Origin: an uncultured Clostridium sp.
GTDB lineage: Bacteria > Bacillota > Clostridia > TANB77 > CAG-508
NCBI GenBank assembly: GCA_947062645.1
Contig: CAMSQT010000004.1
Span: forward strand, 1 to 19,823
Direction of reading: 5' to 3'
DNA: 19,823 nt
Position numbers and translations under genes: made by a program. The first letter of the stretch is position 1. The number at the start of each line of letters is the position of its first letter. Below are positions 5,876-14,882 of the stretch, piece by piece. The notes beneath the pieces are model-generated. The model searched no databases. It had not been told where the DNA came from and saw nothing but the letters and a program-made list of their open reading frames with translations.

Positions 5876-8231
5876 TCTTTTTTCCTTTTTTAATAATACC
5901 TTTTGAAACACCAATGACAATACTGCAAAATTAACAATAGAAAGGATTATTAATCTAATAATTAAACTAATAATTGGCATTAATGGTGCAATGTTAAACC
6001 ACCAATTTAAAACTGTTAATCCTAACGTAAATAGCATTGTAATAACAATTGCTAATGATAATCTAAAAATAGATATTGGTAATTTACTATTTTCACTTTT
6101 TCTTGCTTTTGCTAAGGTAAATAAAAGAATGATGCCACAAATTCCCGTTCCTATTACACATAAGCTTGAATATTGTTCTTCGGTTATTAACTCATATTTA
6201 TTTAAAATAGCTAATGTAAATATATTAAGAACAACAGTTAATCCTAATGGCATAGCTTTTACAATGACATTTTTAAAAAAATCTCCTTTAATTCTTTCTT
6301 TGTTTGGCTCTAAAGCTAATACAAAAGATGGCAATCCAATGGTGATGCTACCAATTAAACTCATTTGAATTGGTTGAAAGGGATAAGCTTCTCCTAAAAG
6401 TAAAAACATAACAGCTAGTAATCCGCGAGTAGATTGTTTTTACTAAAAATAAAGTAGCAGAACGTTGGATATTATTTATGGTTCTTCTTCCTTCTAATAC
6501 AACTTTTGGCATAGAAGCAAAATTGGAATCTAATAAAATTAGTTGTGAAACTGCTTTACTAGCATCACTTCCATTTGCCATAGCAATACTACAGTCTGCT
6601 GTTTTTAAGGCTAATACATCATTTACCCCATCCCCCGTCATGGCTACTGTTTTGTTTTGCTTTTGCATGGCTTTTACTAATTGCTCTTTTTGAAGGGGTG
6701 ATACTCTACCAAAAATCGTGTATTTGGTTGCTACTTTTTCAATTTCTTCTTCCTCTTCTATGGTACTCATATCGATGTATCTATCATAGTTTTTTAAGTC
6801 TACTTGTTTTCCAATTTTAGAAACAGTAAGTGGATTGTCACCTGAAATAATTTTTAGGTCTACTCCTTGTTTTTCAAAATATTTTAGGGTACTTTTTGCT
6901 TCTTTTCTAATTTTGTCTAAGATGCATACATAACCAATTACTTCTATTGCTTCTGGCAATTGGTTTTCTTTTATTTCTTCTTTTGTATAAGCTACTACTA
7001 AAACTCTATAGTCTTTAGCATATTTTTCAATGTCTTTTTGATAGGTTTTAAAATCTTTCTTTACTATAATTTCTGGCGCCCCTAATAAGTAAGCTCCCTT
7101 TCCTTCAAAGCAAATGGCAGACCATTTAGTTTGGGAGGAAAATGCTATTTTCTTGGTTGGCTTCCATTCTTCTTCTTCTATTTTGTTAACATGGTTTCTA
7201 ATTGCTTCCATGGTAGCATTTTCGTCTGGTGAACTTTTGGCAATATTAGCTAATACATGAATCATTTCCTTTTTGGTTTGATGGATTGGTACAATTTCTT
7301 TAACTTCCATGATTCCTTCTGTTAAAGTTCCTGTTTTGTCTAAGCATAAGGTATCTACTCTTGCTAGCGTTTCAATGCAATATAACTCTTGTACTAATAC
7401 CTTTTGCCTTGAAAGCCTTATAACACTTACAGCTAGAACAGTACTAGTAAGCAGTACTAAACCTTCTGGTATCATACCAATGATTCCAGCTACACTTTTT
7501 ACAACTGCTTCTTGGAAGGTGATGTCGTCTACTTGTAATTGGGTATAAAATAGAGCTATACCAATGGGAATAATCGCAATACTTAAAAATTTAATAATTT
7601 TATTTAAGGAAGTCATAATTTGTGAATTTATTTTCTTTATGTATTTTGCTCCACTTGAAATTTTAGCAGTATAGTTATCTTCTCCAATGCTAGTTATTTT
7701 TGCAATTCCTTTTCCACCAACAATAAAACTTCCAGAAAACAAAGTATCTCCTTGCTTTTTATAAATGGTATCTGGCTCTCCTGTTAGAAAAGCTTCGTTT
7801 ACTTGTAATTTTCCTTCTAAAATAATGCTATCTGTTGGAATCTGATTACCTGTGTTTAGTTCTACTATATCATCTAATACTAGTTCATAGATTGAAATTT
7901 CTTGCTTTTTTCCATCGCGAATGACTTTTATTTTGTTGCTTGCCATGATAGCAAGTTTGTCTACGATTTTTTTGGAATGGATTTCTTGTATTGTGCTTAT
8001 GGCTGTGTTTAAAATGATAATTCCTAAAAATAGCATATTTTTATAGGAGCCTACCATAAAGATGGCAACTCCTAGTATTAGGTTGATTAGGTTAAATAGG
8101 GTAAAAAAATTGTCATATAATATTTTTTTGATGGTTTTAGTTGGCACGGATGTCTCGTAATTTACTTTTCCTTCTTCTTGTCTTTTTTTTACTTCTTGGC
8201 TACTTAAGCCTTTTTGCATATTTTCTTCCAT
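5861..8231 (-). CDS. P-type cation ATPase (CtpE/calcium-type), frame broken once at CGG
   Basis: This is an ATP-driven membrane cation pump, 789 residues if one base is skipped. Visible parts: N-terminal membrane helices, the actuator motif LTGEPD (about 149-154), the membrane motif MIPEGL (253-258), the phosphorylated aspartate in LDKTGTLTEG (D298), and the hinge MTGDGVND. The C-terminal membrane domain follows (LLLGEAYPFQPIQMSLIGSITIGLPSF split across the break). PEGL and overall length suggest the CtpE-like calcium group; the substrate is inferred. The zero frame ends at 6348 with unrelated residues. Skipping the C of the in-frame CGG at codon 603 gives TIYS-GLLAVMF and the expected domain. 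The start ATG has AAGGAG upstream and a perfect promoter. A terminator overlaps the stop. Confidence 0.88.
6422..6425 (-). other. Candidate +1 recoding site CGGA (ATPase, Gly603)
   Basis: On the minus strand the frame reads TAC TCG CGG ATT. Dropping the C gives TCG GGA TTA CTA GCT (S-G-L-L-A) and restores the C-terminal 187 residues of the pump. The CGG is exactly in frame: 602 codons precede it. Confidence 0.7.
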
Positions 8232-8264
8232 TGTTTCTCCTTGTTTTGCTTTTTTATGTTTTAG

Positions 8265-8293
8265 ATTATATGACTTTCATTTCTTGTTGTCAA
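8265..8293 (-). promoter_or_regulatory. Perfect consensus promoter of the P-type ATPase gene
   Basis: The -35 is TTGACA (8288-8293), followed by 17 bp and the -10 TATAAT (8265-8270), 23 bp downstream of the sensor-kinase stop. The ATPase therefore has independent strong transcription. Confidence 0.9.
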
Positions 8294-8315
8294 TTTATTA
8301 TTTCTTAAGATTTTA

Positions 8316-9753
8316 CTATTGTTTCGTTGGAATTCTAACAACCACTTCGGTTCCTTCTCCCACAACACTTTTAATATCAATACTTCCACCATTTTTATCC
8401 AATATCTCTTTGGCAATGGAAAGTCCGTAAACCTGTTCCTCCCATCTCTCTAGTACGCGCCTTATCCACGCGGTAAAATCTTTCAAAGATTCGGTTTAAG
8501 TCTTCTTCTGGAATTCCTATTCCATTATCAAAAACCTTAATGTAGGCATCATTATAAACAAATCCAACATAGATTTTAATTTCTCCCCCATCTTTTGTAT
8601 ATTTAATACTATTGGTTAAAATATTTAACACCACTCGTTCCACATCATACTTGTCCGCATAAACTGGTGGAACATCTGCTGTTACAAAGCAATTGACTTT
8701 ATGATTTTTCTTTTTAATTTCAATCGCTAGCTTATCTTGACATTTTTTTACTAAGTCTCCTAAATCAAATGCCTCTTTTTGTATGATTTTATTATTATTG
8801 TCATACCTTGATAAGGTAAGCAAATCTGTTACTAATTTTGCCATTCTTCTTGCCTCTGTTGCAATAACATTTAAGAATTTGGTTTGTGTTTCTTTATCAT
8901 ATTCACCTTCTAATAAGGTGTCAGCATAGCCCATAATGGAAGTAATTGGAGTCTTTAATTCATGAGATACATCAGCCACAAACTCTTTTCTCATGTTGTC
9001 TAAGTCTACATGCTCTGTAATGTCTTGTATAACAGCAATTACACCGTCTGGTCTGTCTGTTTCATTTTTAAAAGGAGCAAAAAATACATTCATAAATTTG
9101 TCTTCTACTTGAATTCTTTGTTCTGTTGAAGTCCAACTTTCTAAGTAAATAATTTTTTCCATATTAATATCTAGTTTGAATTTTTGGAATATATCTTCAA
9201 AAGTATTGTCTTCTGGTCTAATACTTAAGAATTTTTTAGCTGCTGGGTTAATTAAAATAATTTCACCCTTCATATTAAAAGCTATAATTCCATCTGTCAT
9301 GTGGAGCAAAATGGTTTCGATTTGGTTTTTTTGAGTAGATACTTCGCTTAATTTATCTTTTAATTCTGTAGTCATAAGCCCAAAAACATTTTCTAAGTCT
9401 TGTGTGCCATTTCCCTTTTTTCCTTTTAGCTTCTTTTCTCCATTTTTTTCTTCGTCTGTAATTTTTTCTGCACTTTTAATCAGTTTGTTAATTGGATAAA
9501 TAATAAATTTTGATAAAAGCACTGCTGTTAGAATACCAACAATAGCAAATATTCCACCTGCTATTGCTAATATTACTATAGTTTTATTTTGTAATTCCTG
9601 TATATTAACTACTTGCCCTGCTTCAATTTGTTCATTTAATGCTTGTAATTGATTAACAAAGAAGATTCCCATTCCACTGATAATAATAATACCAATAATA
9701 AACAAGGCTAATATAATTTTATTAAATTGTATATTTTTTAACATTTTCTTCAT
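8316..9753 (-). CDS. PhoR/WalK-like sensor histidine kinase, frame broken once at CGG
   Basis: This two-component membrane kinase has 478 residues if one base is skipped. Order: TM1 (about 13-34), a very short outside loop of about 20 residues, TM2 (about 57-80), HAMP, PAS (about 145-245), phosphoacceptor H264 in DVSHELKTP, N-box NILTNSIKYT (377-386), G1 DNGIGIP, and F-box IFERFYRVDKARTREM. The G2 box GGTGL-GLSIAKEIL is split by an in-frame CGG at codon 443. The zero frame stops 10 codons later (8395); the +1 frame gives the normal end (DIKSVVGEGTEVVVRIP). It follows murG by 6 nt, so it is co-transcribed with the wall cluster. No response regulator is in the window. ATG 9753 is close to AAGGAA, so ATG 9744 may be the true start. 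Confidence 0.88.
8424..8427 (-). other. Candidate +1 recoding site CGGA (histidine kinase, Gly443)
   Basis: The frame reads GGT TTA CGG ACT. Dropping the C gives GGT TTA GGA CTT TCC ATT GCC AAA (G-L-G-L-S-I-A-K), the invariant G2 ATP-lid motif. Exactly 442 codons precede the CGG. Confidence 0.72.
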
Positions 9754-9759
9754 TTCCTT

Positions 9760-10884
9760 TTATTTTCTAACTACTAATTTTTTAATTTCTTGATAAATTT
9801 TATCTTCTACATTGTGTACTGAAACTTTAAGGGCATTTTGTCCCATCTTTTTGATTTTTGCTTCATCTAAAACAATTTCTTCTATGGCTTGGTTTAAATT
9901 TTCTCCTGTTAGTTCTTCATTTAAAATAATTTTCGTTGCTTCTACTTTTTCTAAAACTTTAGCATTGTATAATTGATGGTTATGACTTACATTGGGAAGA
10001 GGTACCAAAATTGATGGTTTTCCTAAATTAGCAATTTCAGTAACTGTCATAGCCCCTGCTCTTCCAATGGAAACATCAGCTACATTCATAAGTTCTTCCA
10101 TATTATAAATATAAGGCATCATTTTAATACCATCGATGTGACCACAATTTATGCCACTATCTTCTAATTCTTCTTTTATTTTATCAAATTGTTTCGGACC
10201 AGTTGCCCAAATCATTTGGTAATTTTGGTTGGCTTTCGTTTTTACAATTTCCACAATTGCTTCATTTATTTTTTTTGCCCCTTGGCTTCCTCCAGATACT
10301 AAAACAATTGGCTTTTTTTCGTCTTTTAGCCCGATTTGCTCTACTATTTTTGCTTTTTCTTCCTTACTATATTCTCGTTTTTTAATTTTTACAGGTGTTC
10401 CTGTATACACTATATTTTTCGCATTTTTAATTCTTGGTATGGCATCTTGGAAAGAAACCAAAATCGTATTTGTTTTTTTAGCTAAAAACTTAACAGCTCT
10501 ACCTGGAAAGCTATTACTTTCATGTAACATGGTTGGTATTTTTAGACTATGTGCTGCCGAAATAGTAGCACCACAAATATAGCCACCTGTTCCAATTACG
10601 ATATCTGGTTTAAACTCTTGTACTATCTTTTTGGCTTGCCCATAACCTTTTAATGTTTTCCACATCTTTTTAATATTATCTATTGTAAGTTTTTTACTTA
10701 ATCCATATGCTTCAATGGTTTTTAACTCATACCCTGCTCTTGTCACCAAATCGTTTTCTAAACCTCTTGTGGTTCCTATAAATATAATTTTAGAGTCTTT
10801 TTCTTCTTGTTTTATTTTGTTGGCAATAGCTAGCCCTGGATTAATATGACCTGCTGTCCCAGCAGCTGCGACAATTACTTTCAT
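9760..10884 (-). CDS. murG: UDP-GlcNAc:undecaprenyl-PP-MurNAc-pentapeptide GlcNAc transferase
   Basis: This 374-residue glycosyltransferase adds GlcNAc to lipid I to make lipid II at the inner membrane face. The N-terminal glycine loop is AAAGTAGHINPGLAIA (the family GGTGGHxxP motif). HESNSFPGRA (about 126-135), VSGGSQGAKKINEAI and the C-terminal sugar-nucleotide region MNVADVSIGRAGAMTVTE...PLPNVSHNHQLYNA are all typical. The frame extends to 10908, but ATG 10884 has AAGGAG just upstream and begins the homology. It is downstream of ftsW, separated by a long REP-like hairpin (10901-10983), and 6 nt upstream of the sensor kinase. Confidence 0.96.
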   Translation of the reverse strand: MKVIVAAAGTAGHINPGLAIANKIKQEEKDSKIIFIGTTRGLENDLVTRAGYELKTIEAYGLSKKLTIDNIKKMWKTLKGYGQAKKIVQEFKPDIVIGTGGYICGATISAAHSLKIPTMLHESNSFPGRAVKFLAKKTNTILVSFQDAIPRIKNAKNIVYTGTPVKIKKREYSKEEKAKIVEQIGLKDEKKPIVLVSGGSQGAKKINEAIVEIVKTKANQNYQMIWATGPKQFDKIKEELEDSGINCGHIDGIKMMPYIYNMEELMNVADVSIGRAGAMTVTEIANLGKPSILVPLPNVSHNHQLYNAKVLEKVEATKIILNEELTGENLNQAIEEIVLDEAKIKKMGQNALKVSVHNVEDKIYQEIKKLVVRK

Positions 10885-10900
10885 TTCTCTCTCCTTATTT

Positions 10901-10983
10901 ATGTGCAATTGGGGACGTTTCTTTTTTCACATGTGTACAATCTAGGAACACATGTGAAAATAGAAACGTCCCCAATTGCACAT
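10901..10983. repeat. REP-like long palindrome between ftsW and murG
   Basis: Arms 10901-10936 and 10948-10983 are 36 bp each, complementary at 35 positions (one T/T mismatch near the middle), around an 11-nt loop. The arm opens ATGTGCAATTGGGGACG. Its right end coincides with the last base of the ftsW stop codon, and its left end lies 16 bp from the murG start. The GGGGACG core resembles the GGGGACGGTTC-type palindromes dispersed in Clostridia genomes (from memory). There is no U-run, so it is not a standard terminator. Confidence 0.85.
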
Positions 10984-12120
10984 CATTTTGCACTCGCTCT
11001 TGATATATTGAGTAGAACTCCCATTTCACAAAGTAGAATAAATAATGCAGTTCCTCCGGTAGCTAAAGAATGGCAATGGCATTCCTGTTGCTGGCATAGA
11101 GGAAGTTACAACTGCTACATTGATGATTACTTGTATTCCTACTAGTGCGGTTATTCCTATTGCTACTAAGCTTCCAAACATGTCTGGGGCTCTCATAGCT
11201 ATTAAAATCCCTCTCCAGATAAAGATGGCAAATAAGATTAATACGATAGCACAACCTATAAATCCTATTTCTTCTCCTAAGATGGAGAAGATAAAGTCAT
11301 TGTGTGGCTCTGGTATGTATAAGAATTTTTGCTTGCTGTCTCCTAATCCTGCACCAAATAATCCTCCGAGATCCGGATGGCATATAAACTTTGGATTACT
11401 TGCCAACCATCTCCTGTGGCATCTTGCCATGGATCTAAAAAGGTGATAACTCTTTTTAATCGGTATGGTTCTAAAATGACTAGCCCTATTAATCCGGGGT
11501 ATTCCTACTAGGCCTCCTGTTGCAACAAAATGAAAGAATTTGCAACCTGCCATAATCATCATGATGGAACATATTCCAATGATTACAATAGAAGCACTAA
11601 AGTGTGGTTGTAGTAGTAAGAGTCCTATAATTGGTGCTAATAGACATATATGTTTAAAAAATCCTTTGGTATAAGAAGTTAATTCGTCTCTATTTTTCAT
11701 TAATATTCCAGCATAAAAGAAAATCATTAATAATTTTACCGCTTCTGATGGCTGAACTGACAAGGTTTCTGTTACATAAATCCACCTTTTTGCTCCATTT
11801 ACAGTTCTTCCTGTAACTAATACCAATACTAGTAAAATAAGAGCTATCCACCATGCGTGTTTATAAAATTTTTGATAAAATCGATAGTCTATTTTTGAAA
11901 TGAACAACATAGCAAAAATACCTAAAATTGCAAATATTAACTGCTTGGAAAAATAAGAATAGCTATCTCCACTTTCTGCTAATGCAGAAGGAGAACTGGC
12001 TGATAATACCATAACTAATCCGATGGAAAGTAATAGTAATATGGTAATTAACAAGGTAAAATCAATTGGATTATTTAAAAAACTGGAAAAACTCTTTTCC
12101 TTCCTTCTTTTCTTTGCCAT
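10983..12120 (-). CDS. ftsW: FtsW/SEDS peptidoglycan polymerase, frame broken four times at CGG
   Basis: This multi-pass SEDS glycosyltransferase polymerises lipid II for septal wall synthesis. It has 377 residues if four bases are skipped. Family landmarks: GLVMVLSASS, NGAKRWIYV...VQPSEAVKL, LLQPHFSASIVI, EPYRLKRVITFLDPWQDATGDGWQVIQSLYAIGSGGLFGAGLGDSKQKFLYIPEPHNDFIFSILGEE (read across three breaks; the zero frame here is nonsense), and MPLPFFSYGGTALFILLCEMGVLLNISR (fourth break; the zero frame stops at 11026). The three middle skips sum to a codon, so the open frame resumes by itself. Start ATG 12120 has GGGAAG upstream. It lies between mraY and murG, and the real stop is TGA at 10983-10985. 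Confidence 0.9.
11055..11058 (-). other. Candidate +1 recoding site CGGA (FtsW, Gly354)
   Basis: The frame reads TTT AGC TAC CGG AGG. Dropping the C gives FSY-GGTALF, the invariant SYGG(T/S) motif of SEDS proteins, and a normal C-terminus. Confidence 0.73.
11365..11368 (-). other. Candidate +1 recoding site CGGA (FtsW, Gly251)
   Basis: After the preceding site the frame reads GGA TCT CGG AGG. Dropping the C gives GGA TCT GGA GGA TTA TTT GGT (G-S-G-G-L-F-G), the conserved SEDS loop. It lies only 7 nt after the previous site. Confidence 0.72.
11372..11375 (-). other. Candidate +1 recoding site CGGA (FtsW, Gly249)
   Basis: The frame, already corrected once, reads TAT GCC ATC CGG ATC. Dropping the C gives YAI-GS, as expected for FtsW (the usual sequence is Q-S-L-Y/F-A-I-G-S-G-G). 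Confidence 0.72.
11493..11496 (-). other. Candidate +1 recoding site CGGA (FtsW, Gly209)
   Basis: The frame reads GGA ATA CCC CGG ATT. Dropping the C gives GIP-GLIGLVILEPYRLKR, the expected continuation. The zero frame gives an unrelated Arg/His-rich peptide. Exactly 208 codons precede the CGG. Confidence 0.7.
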
Positions 12121-12170
12121 TAAAAAAATCTTCCCTTTCTTCTTTCATTACAATTTCAAAAAATAATATA

Positions 12171-13151
12171 TTATACTATTTTCAATCCTATTACGCATAA
12201 AACCAAAGTAAGCAAACTAAATATGATAACCACTTTGCTTTCCTTCCAGCCTTGCAATTCAAAATGATGGTGAAGAGGTGCCATCTTAAAAAACCTCTTT
12301 CCTGTCTTTTTAAAATAAAGTACTTGTATCATAACAGAAAGTGTTTCTAATACAGGAATTAAGGCAATTACTATTAAAAGTAATGGCATTTTAAGGTATA
12401 AAGCAATTGCTGATACCACTCCTCCTAAAAGTAAAGAGCCGGTATCTCCCATAAATACTTTAGCAGGGTGCAAATTAAACATTAAAAAGCCAAGTGTTGC
12501 CCCTATTACAATACTTCCAAATATAGATATTTCTGGCATCTTAGCCGTTATTCCTATCACTGTTAAACAAGTAATAATAATTGCAGATACACTAGAAGAA
12601 AGACCATCAATTCCATCTGTTAGGTTGATTGCATTCGTAGTTGCTAAAATAACAATAATAGCAAATGGAATATAAAAATAAATTGGTATATTAATATATA
12701 TTTTCAAAATTGGAATATATGTATCTGTTCCTATTTGTAATCCTTGTACTAAATAAATTACATATATAACTGATATTAATAATAGTCCTAACATTTTGTA
12801 GCTTGGCTTTAGTCCTTTCGTATTTTTTAATACTAATTTTTTAAAGTCGTCAATAAAGCCTACTACACCAAAACCTATGGTTAGAATTAGCATAGGGATT
12901 AGTCGGTTGGCTATTTCATTTTCCCCTTGCATACTTAAAAATAGATAGACCCCAGTTACTACTAAAATCATAGTAATAATTAGGATAATTCCTCCCATGG
13001 TTGGGGTTCCTTGTTTTTTTAAATGAGATTGTGGTCCATCGTCTCTTTCAATTTGTCCTACTTTTAATTTCTTTAATGTGGGAATGACTACAAATCCTAC
13101 TATGATAGCTGTTATAAATGCGATTACTAGCATACTTGTTTCTACTCTCAT
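12171..13151 (-). CDS. mraY: Phospho-MurNAc-pentapeptide translocase
   Basis: This 326-residue multi-pass enzyme transfers phospho-MurNAc-pentapeptide to undecaprenyl phosphate, making lipid I. MraY landmarks: QSHLKKQGTPTMGG (about 41-54), FIDDFKKL, NLTDGIDGLSSS with the catalytic aspartates, FMGDTGSLLLGG, and the MraY-specific HHHFELQGWKE near the C-terminus. About ten hydrophobic segments are visible. Start ATG 13151 has AAAGG about 10 nt upstream, and the murE stop is 20 nt away. It is followed by ftsW. There is no in-frame CGG. Confidence 0.97.
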   Translation of the reverse strand: MRVETSMLVIAFITAIIVGFVVIPTLKKLKVGQIERDDGPQSHLKKQGTPTMGGIILIITMILVVTGVYLFLSMQGENEIANRLIPMLILTIGFGVVGFIDDFKKLVLKNTKGLKPSYKMLGLLLISVIYVIYLVQGLQIGTDTYIPILKIYINIPIYFYIPFAIIVILATTNAINLTDGIDGLSSSVSAIIITCLTVIGITAKMPEISIFGSIVIGATLGFLMFNLHPAKVFMGDTGSLLLGGVVSAIALYLKMPLLLIVIALIPVLETLSVMIQVLYFKKTGKRFFKMAPLHHHFELQGWKESKVVIIFSLLTLVLCVIGLKIV

Positions 13152-13171
13152 TTTATCAAACCTTTCTTTTC

Positions 13172-14647
13172 CTAAGATTCTAAATTATCGATAATTTCAT
13201 TTACAATAATTCTTTCATCAAAAGGATGTTTTACCCCATCGATTTCTTGATATGGCTCATGGCCTTTTCCTGCTAAAACAATAATGTCTCTTTTGTTTGC
13301 CATTTTGATGGCTTCTTTGATAGCTTCTGTTCTATCTACTACTACTTTGTATTTTCCTTTTGTCTTTTTCATACCTTCTTCAATTTGTTTTACTATTTCA
13401 CTTGGGTCTTCTGTTCTTGGGTTGTCTGTTGTAATAAAGGTAAAGTCTGCAATTCTTCCTGAAATTTCTCCCATAATTGGTCTTTTTCCATTGTCACGAT
13501 CTCCACCACAACCAAATACGGAAATAACTCTTCCTCTGGTATAGCTTTTTACTGCCTCTAATATATTTTCTAAACTTTCTGGTGAATGTGCATAATCAAT
13601 CATAATTGGTAATTCTTTTTTGTTGTTGATTAATTCTGATCTTCCTGGTACTCTTACTTCTACTAATGCTTCTTTAATAACTTCTGGTAGAATTCCAAAT
13701 TTTTGGGCAACACAAATAGCAGCTAAAGAATTATATACACTAAATCTTCCTGGAATTCCGGTTTTTACTCTTTCGTTTCTGTCTGTTATTTTCACTTTAA
13801 AATCTACATAAGAGTTGGTAATAGTAATATCTTTTGCTAATACTTTTGCATAATTATCAATTCCATAAGTTACAATATTGCTATCTGGAAATAATTTTGG
13901 AATTTTTGCTCCATATAGGTCGTCTGCATTTGCAATTCCAGTTTTACACATATGGAATAATTTTAATTTTGATTGGAAATAATCTTCCATGTCTGGATGC
14001 TCTTTTGGGCTGATGTGGTCTTCTGAAAAATTGGTAAATAAAACGATATCAAATTCGCATCCATCTACTCTATGTAATTTTAAGCTTTGTGAAGAAACCT
14101 CCATGACAACTGCCTCTACTCCTGCTTCTGCCATTTTGGCAAATTCTCTTTGTAATTCTAAACTTTCTGGTGTTGTTCTGTCACTATCTTTTACTTTTTT
14201 TCCATTTCTATAGGTAGCAATGGTTCCTATTAAGCCAACTTTTTTTCCTGCTTTTTCTAAAATTTGTTTAATCATAAAAGTAGTTGTGGTTTTTCCTTTG
14301 GTTCCAGTTACTCCTATTAATTTAAATTTCTTAGATGGATTACCGTAGAAGTTAGAAGAACAAATGGCTAACGCTTCTCTTGTGTTTTTTGCCATTATAA
14401 TCGTAATTCCTTCTGGTATGGCTAAAGCTTTTAGGTCACAGCCTTCTTCTATCATTACAGCGGTTGCACCATTTTGAATGGCAGATGCCACATATTGGTG
14501 TCCATCCACATCAAAACCTTTGATGGCAACAAATAAATATCCTTCTTTTACGTTTTTAGAGTTACTTTCAATTTCTTTTATATCTTGCTCTAAATCTCCT
14601 TTTACTTTTAATCCTTCTAATCCTACTAACATTTCTTTTAATCTCAT
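13172..14647 (-). CDS. murE: UDP-MurNAc-L-Ala-D-Glu:meso-diaminopimelate ligase
   Basis: This 491-residue ATP-dependent ligase adds the third amino acid of the peptidoglycan stem. The P-loop is VTGTKGKTTTT (about 113-123). SDRTTPESLELQ and EVSSQSLKLHRVDG are the substrate motifs. MIDYAHSPESLEN is present, and DNPRTEDP is the signature associated with meso-DAP rather than lysine. The frame extends to 14698, but ATG 14647 has TTTGGAGGAAA upstream. It is the first gene of the murE-mraY-ftsW-murG-kinase run and has its own promoter (14711-14739) with a 16-bp palindrome just downstream. murF and murD are not next to it. Confidence 0.97.
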   Translation of the reverse strand: MRLKEMLVGLEGLKVKGDLEQDIKEIESNSKNVKEGYLFVAIKGFDVDGHQYVASAIQNGATAVMIEEGCDLKALAIPEGITIIMAKNTREALAICSSNFYGNPSKKFKLIGVTGTKGKTTTTFMIKQILEKAGKKVGLIGTIATYRNGKKVKDSDRTTPESLELQREFAKMAEAGVEAVVMEVSSQSLKLHRVDGCEFDIVLFTNFSEDHISPKEHPDMEDYFQSKLKLFHMCKTGIANADDLYGAKIPKLFPDSNIVTYGIDNYAKVLAKDITITNSYVDFKVKITDRNERVKTGIPGRFSVYNSLAAICVAQKFGILPEVIKEALVEVRVPGRSELINNKKELPIMIDYAHSPESLENILEAVKSYTRGRVISVFGCGGDRDNGKRPIMGEISGRIADFTFITTDNPRTEDPSEIVKQIEEGMKKTKGKYKVVVDRTEAIKEAIKMANKRDIIVLAGKGHEPYQEIDGVKHPFDERIIVNEIIDNLES

Positions 14648-14681
14648 TTTCGTTTTCCTCCAAACATTAATAAACCGCTCT

Positions 14682-14697
14682 TGGCAAAATTTTGCCA
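14682..14697. promoter_or_regulatory. Perfect 16-bp palindrome downstream of the murE promoter (candidate operator)
   Basis: TGGCAAAATTTTGCCA is fully self-complementary. It lies about 7 to 22 bp after the predicted murE transcription start (about 14704) and 30 nt before the ribosome-binding site. A repressor binding here would block the whole wall cluster. As RNA it would form only a weak, loop-less hairpin, so a DNA operator is more likely (inference). Confidence 0.6.
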
Positions 14698-14710
14698 TTA
14701 ACTTTTCTAC

Positions 14711-14739
14711 ATTATATAACTAATTTGCTAATTTGTATA
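14711..14739 (-). promoter_or_regulatory. Promoter of the murE-mraY-ftsW-murG cluster
   Basis: The -35 is TATACA (14734-14739), followed by 17 bp and the -10 TATAAT (14711-14716). It lies after the pyrBI terminator and the REP-like element, giving independent transcription of the wall genes. Confidence 0.78.
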
Positions 14740-14753
14740 GGGCTTTTTTACAA

Positions 14754-14828
14754 TTTTTCCAATGCTCTATTTACGTCCTCATTTTCGTCCCCATTTAAAC
14801 CCGGAACCAGTGGGGACAATTGGAAAAA
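14754..14828. repeat. Decayed REP-like inverted repeat upstream of murE
   Basis: Outer arms 14754-14763 (TTTTTCCAAT) and 14819-14828 pair over 10 bp. Inner arms 14787-14793 (GTCCCCA) and 14811-14817 pair over 7 bp, with an unpaired segment on one side. On the minus strand it carries AATGGGGACG, and nearby GAGGACG, echoing the core of the 10901-10983 palindrome. It is likely a degenerate relative of that repeat. Confidence 0.5.
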
Positions 14829-14829
14829 A

Positions 14830-14865
14830 TTAAAAACCCCCTAAATCTATTTTATTAGGAGATTT
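14830..14865 (-). terminator. Terminator of the pyrBI operon
   Basis: Arms 14834-14844 and 14855-14865 form an 11-bp stem (AAATCTCCTAA with TTAGGGGGTTT, two G-U pairs), 17 nt after the pyrI stop. A T-rich run follows on the minus strand. Confidence 0.75.
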
Positions 14866-14882
14866 CAACATTTATGCAAAGC

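Noticed and set aside
14648..14698. A 17-residue N-terminal extension of MurE
   Set aside because: It translates the palindrome region, lacks a ribosome-binding site and has no family match; ATG 14647 has GGAGG upstream.
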